A stretch of DNA of 17,180 nt from the NCBI GenBank assembly GCA_964415885.1, contig CAYQCE010000065.1, positions 1 through 17,180 of the forward strand. The letters are read 5' to 3'. The notes under the pieces were generated by a model, which saw only the letters and a list, made by a program, of their open reading frames with translations, ran no database searches and had not been told where the DNA came from. The stretch is from CAYQCE01 sp964415885 (GTDB taxonomy: Bacteria > Zixibacteria > MSB-5A5 > JAABVY01 > JAHJOQ01). Every line of letters begins with the position of its first letter. Within the stretch, counting starts at the first letter, position 1. The position numbers and the translations under genes are program-made. Positions 15,462 through 17,180 of this stretch are shown here, piece by piece.

Positions 15462-15689
15462 ATGAAGTCGGAGATGGACGCAATGAAGATGGACGAGCGC
15501 AAGCGGCTCCACTGGCTGCGAGCGAATCGCCTGACACTAATCATCGTGGGGATAGTCTGGGTAGGGATGATAGCGTGGGAATTTCTGCACAACGAAACAC
15601 CTTACTTCCTGATCGGGATGGTCCCGGTCTTTGCGCTGATACGATTAGTGGGGTACAAGCTCTACAAGGCAGAAGGTAAAAGTCCGTGA
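15462..15689 (+). CDS. small two-helix membrane protein coupled to the HTH regulator
   Basis: The 75-residue product has a charged N-terminus (1-22, several Met, Lys, Asp and Arg), a first membrane helix at about 24-42 (LTLIIVGIVWVGMIAW), a short polar turn HNETP, a second helix at about 47-65 (YFLIGMVPVFALIRLVG), and a basic tail ending GKSP. Termini are predicted cytoplasmic by the positive-inside rule. ATG 15462 follows the regulator stop by three bases, with GGAGG eight bases upstream. I recognise no named family with certainty. HTH-plus-small-membrane-protein pairs are recurrent in bacteria, and in some the membrane partner is thought to hold or release the regulator. That role here is inference. 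No intrinsic terminator follows in the 60-base gap. Confidence 0.8.
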   Translation: MKSEMDAMKMDERKRLHWLRANRLTLIIVGIVWVGMIAWEFLHNETPYFLIGMVPVFALIRLVGYKLYKAEGKSP

Positions 15690-15714
15690 CTCAACTTGCA
15701 CCCCTCCTTTTCCC

Positions 15715-15743
15715 TTGATTGACACTTAAGTTGGATGTAAATT
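15715..15743 (+). promoter_or_regulatory. promoter-like element predicting a leaderless ACT-gene transcript
   Basis: TTGATT (15715-15720) and TAAATT (15738-15743) are 17 bases apart, each matching consensus at four of six positions. Transcription would begin at about 15749-15751, which is the ATG at 15750. No Shine-Dalgarno sequence precedes that ATG. Confidence 0.35.
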
Positions 15744-15749
15744 GCCGCT

Positions 15750-16253
15750 ATGTCGATATCGGAAGATGACATCCAGAAGATAGTCAATATCGTATCAGGA
15801 CAGATCGAACAGGACCTTCCACCCAAAGTCCTCCGCAATGTAATCTATCAGGTGCTCGATCGCTTGACCGAGAAACAGACATCAGCATCGACTGCGACGC
15901 CGTCAGGTCCATCATCGACCATCATTCCGTCCGAGCAGAACCGCACACAGGGGCTCTACGATCGAATCGAACGGACCGACACCAATCGAATCATAATATC
16001 GGCCTTCGGCAAGAACCGCCCCGGCGTGGTCGCGGCGGTATCGAAGATCCTCGCGGATGGCAGCGTGAATATCCAGGATATCCAGCAGAATATCATGCAG
16101 GAATTTTTTGGGATGATTATGGTCGCCGATATGTCTCAGGCGAGCATCTCGTTCGACGACATCAAGAACCGTCTCACCGAAGTCGAGAACAACCTTGGCT
16201 GCAAAATTCTGACCCAGCACGAGGATATATTCCGCTACATGCACCGGATATAG
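15750..16253 (+). CDS. ACT-domain protein with an N-terminal helical extension
   Basis: Residues ~79-167 are a complete single ACT domain of the UPF0237/ACT_6 kind: IIISAFGKNRPGVVAAVSKIL, VNIQDIQQNIMQEFFGMIMVAD and the characteristic ending QHEDIFRYMHRI. ACT domains bind small ligands, often amino acids, and the Gly-Lys-Asn-Arg-Pro-Gly loop is the usual binding turn. Usual members are about 90 residues and consist of the domain alone. This one has 78 extra residues: a helical part (1-42, EDDIQKIVNIVSGQI and KVLRNVIYQVLDRL) and a Ser/Thr/Pro linker (43-62). Members in Firmicutes are often next to a DUF711/UPF0210 gene; here the neighbour is a cation exporter. ATG 15750 has no ribosome-binding site, and translation may be leaderless. 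Ligand and target are unknown. The domain call is firm. Confidence 0.9.
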   Translation: MSISEDDIQKIVNIVSGQIEQDLPPKVLRNVIYQVLDRLTEKQTSASTATPSGPSSTIIPSEQNRTQGLYDRIERTDTNRIIISAFGKNRPGVVAAVSKILADGSVNIQDIQQNIMQEFFGMIMVADMSQASISFDDIKNRLTEVENNLGCKILTQHEDIFRYMHRI

Positions 16254-16291
16254 TCGGTTAAAGTCTGTATCTCGGAACACCCGTCAATCCC

Positions 16292-16297
16292 GATAAT
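16292..16297 (+). promoter_or_regulatory. -10-like hexamer upstream of the cation exporter gene
   Basis: GATAAT matches TATAAT at five of six positions and would start transcription near 16304, only about eight bases before ATG 16312. TATAGT at 16302-16307 is a second candidate. No -35 at 15-19 bases is recognisable and no Shine-Dalgarno is present, so the evidence is thin. Confidence 0.25.
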
Positions 16298-16311
16298 TTC
16301 CTATAGTAGAT

Positions 16312-17180
16312 ATGGCACACAAGCACAACCATCAACGGGCCGACACCGGCAGCCTTAAACTCGCGTTCTTTCTGAATCTCGGGTTTTCGATACTCGAGAT
16401 AGCCGGTGGAATCTGGGCAAACAGCGTTGCGATACTATCCGATGCCGTTCATGACCTCGGCGACAGCTTCTCGATCGGGATGGCGTGGTTTCTCGAGCGT
16501 TACTCGGAGAAAGGCCGGGATGCTCGCTTCTCATACGGCTACCGAAGGTTCTCTGTTCTTGGCGCGCTGGTGAACTCGCTGGTTTTGATCACAGGCTCGA
16601 TTTTCGTGCTGTCCGAGGCAATCCCGAGGCTGCTTTCGCCCGAGGAACCGAAGGCGCACGGGATGATCCTCTTCGCAGTGATCGGAATCCTTGTCAACGG
16701 AGCCGCGGTGCTTCGTCTGCGCGGACAGAAATCGCTGAACACGAGAATTGTGGCCTGGCATCTGCTGGAGGATGTCTTCGGGTGGACGGCCGTTCTGATT
16801 GCGGGCATAGTCCTGCTGTTCACCGACTTCTTCCTGATAGACCCGATACTCTCGGTAGCGATCACAATCTACATTCTCTACAATGTCGCTCGCAATTTGA
16901 AGAGGACGCTGTCGGTGTTTCTCCAGGCTGTACCGGAGGGGCTGCGGATACGGGATATCGAGGCCGAGCTCACCTCAATTGACGGTGTGAACAACTCGCA
17001 TCACACTCATGTCTGGTCGCTCGACGGCGAACGTCATATCCTGACGACACATATAGTGGTTGATGTCTCTATTCCGCCAGAACGAATCCCGGAGATCAAG
17101 CGCAGAGTCCGCGAAACGGCGGTCTCGATGGGTCTGTTTCACACAACGGTCGAGATAGAAGCCGCAGACGAAACCTGCGA
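16312..17180 (+). CDS. cation diffusion facilitator (CzcD/ZnT-like), 3' truncated by window end
   Basis: The frame from ATG 16312 is open for 289 codons and runs off the window. The product is an inner-membrane divalent metal/proton antiporter. The N-terminus is His-rich (His3, His5, His7). Six membrane segments lie between ~17 and ~190. The transport site is visible as His47/Asp51 in SDAVHDLGDS (TM2) and His150/Asp154 in WHLLEDVFGW (TM5), the HD-HD set typical of Zn/Cd-type members rather than the DD-HD set of YiiP. SYGYRRFSVLGALVN is a family block. From ~210 the cytoplasmic C-terminal domain is present, with His230, 231 and 233, His242, His247 and a closing FHTTVEIE. Little of the protein is likely missing. 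Metal preference is inferred. It follows the ACT gene by 58 bases on the same strand; no ribosome site precedes the start. Confidence 0.93.
   Translation, partial: MAHKHNHQRADTGSLKLAFFLNLGFSILEIAGGIWANSVAILSDAVHDLGDSFSIGMAWFLERYSEKGRDARFSYGYRRFSVLGALVNSLVLITGSIFVLSEAIPRLLSPEEPKAHGMILFAVIGILVNGAAVLRLRGQKSLNTRIVAWHLLEDVFGWTAVLIAGIVLLFTDFFLIDPILSVAITIYILYNVARNLKRTLSVFLQAVPEGLRIRDIEAELTSIDGVNNSHHTHVWSLDGERHILTTHIVVDVSIPPERIPEIKRRVRETAVSMGLFHTTVEIEAADETC

Noticed and set aside
1..17180. A defence system, prophage or mobile element
   Set aside because: No integrase, transposase, nuclease, toxin-antitoxin, CRISPR array or phage-like gene was seen; composition is even across the window.

Overview
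The window is one end of a biosynthetic chromosome region from a Gram-negative bacterium. It holds a nine-gene, same-strand menaquinone operon followed by a chorismate synthase gene, an outer-membrane receptor and several small regulatory or transport genes. The Gram-negative assignment rests on a TonB-dependent receptor with signal peptide and C-terminal Phe, a lipoprotein, and classical Men enzymes with a type I MenB. Base composition looks mid-50s % GC. Four genes probably start with GTG and one with TTG. The style (tight overlaps, Cys-lipoprotein with a Pro-rich tether, carboxypeptidase-regulatory-domain receptor) suggests an uncultured lineage near the FCB group or a candidate phylum such as Zixibacteria. 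That placement is an impression and was not tested.

Region 1 (48-9910, + strand): menG, a DAHP synthase (aroF type), menF, menD, menH, menB, menA, menC, menE. Neighbours overlap by 3-11 bases or lie within 15 bases of each other, so they are almost certainly one translationally coupled transcript. A hot-dog thioesterase on the opposite strand (9920-10396) converges on menE and supplies the DHNA-CoA hydrolysis step. The pathway chorismate > isochorismate (MenF) > SEPHCHC (MenD) > SHCHC (MenH) > OSB (MenC) > OSB-CoA (MenE) > DHNA-CoA (MenB) > DHNA (thioesterase) > demethylmenaquinone (MenA) > menaquinone (MenG) is therefore complete here. DAHP synthase (first shikimate step) and chorismate synthase (last shikimate step) flank or interrupt it, so entry to and exit from the shikimate pathway sit with its consumer.

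Region 2 (10397-12742): an AT-rich divergent spacer, then aroC carrying an unusual ~115-residue N-terminal domain that reads as a receiver-like fold lacking all phosphorylation residues, then an unidentified lipoprotein. Region 3 (12749-15034, - strand): a TonB-dependent receptor of unknown substrate, convergent with the lipoprotein. Region 4 (15035-17180): a divergent control region with a promoter-like element and an imperfect palindrome, a Cro/CI-type HTH regulator coupled to a two-helix membrane protein, an ACT-domain protein with an extra N-terminal helical region, and the start of a cation diffusion facilitator that runs off the window.

No rRNA, tRNA, CRISPR array, insertion sequence or convincing intrinsic terminator was seen. 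No gap between genes exceeds 300 bases. The most novel-looking item is the pseudo-receiver/chorismate synthase fusion.
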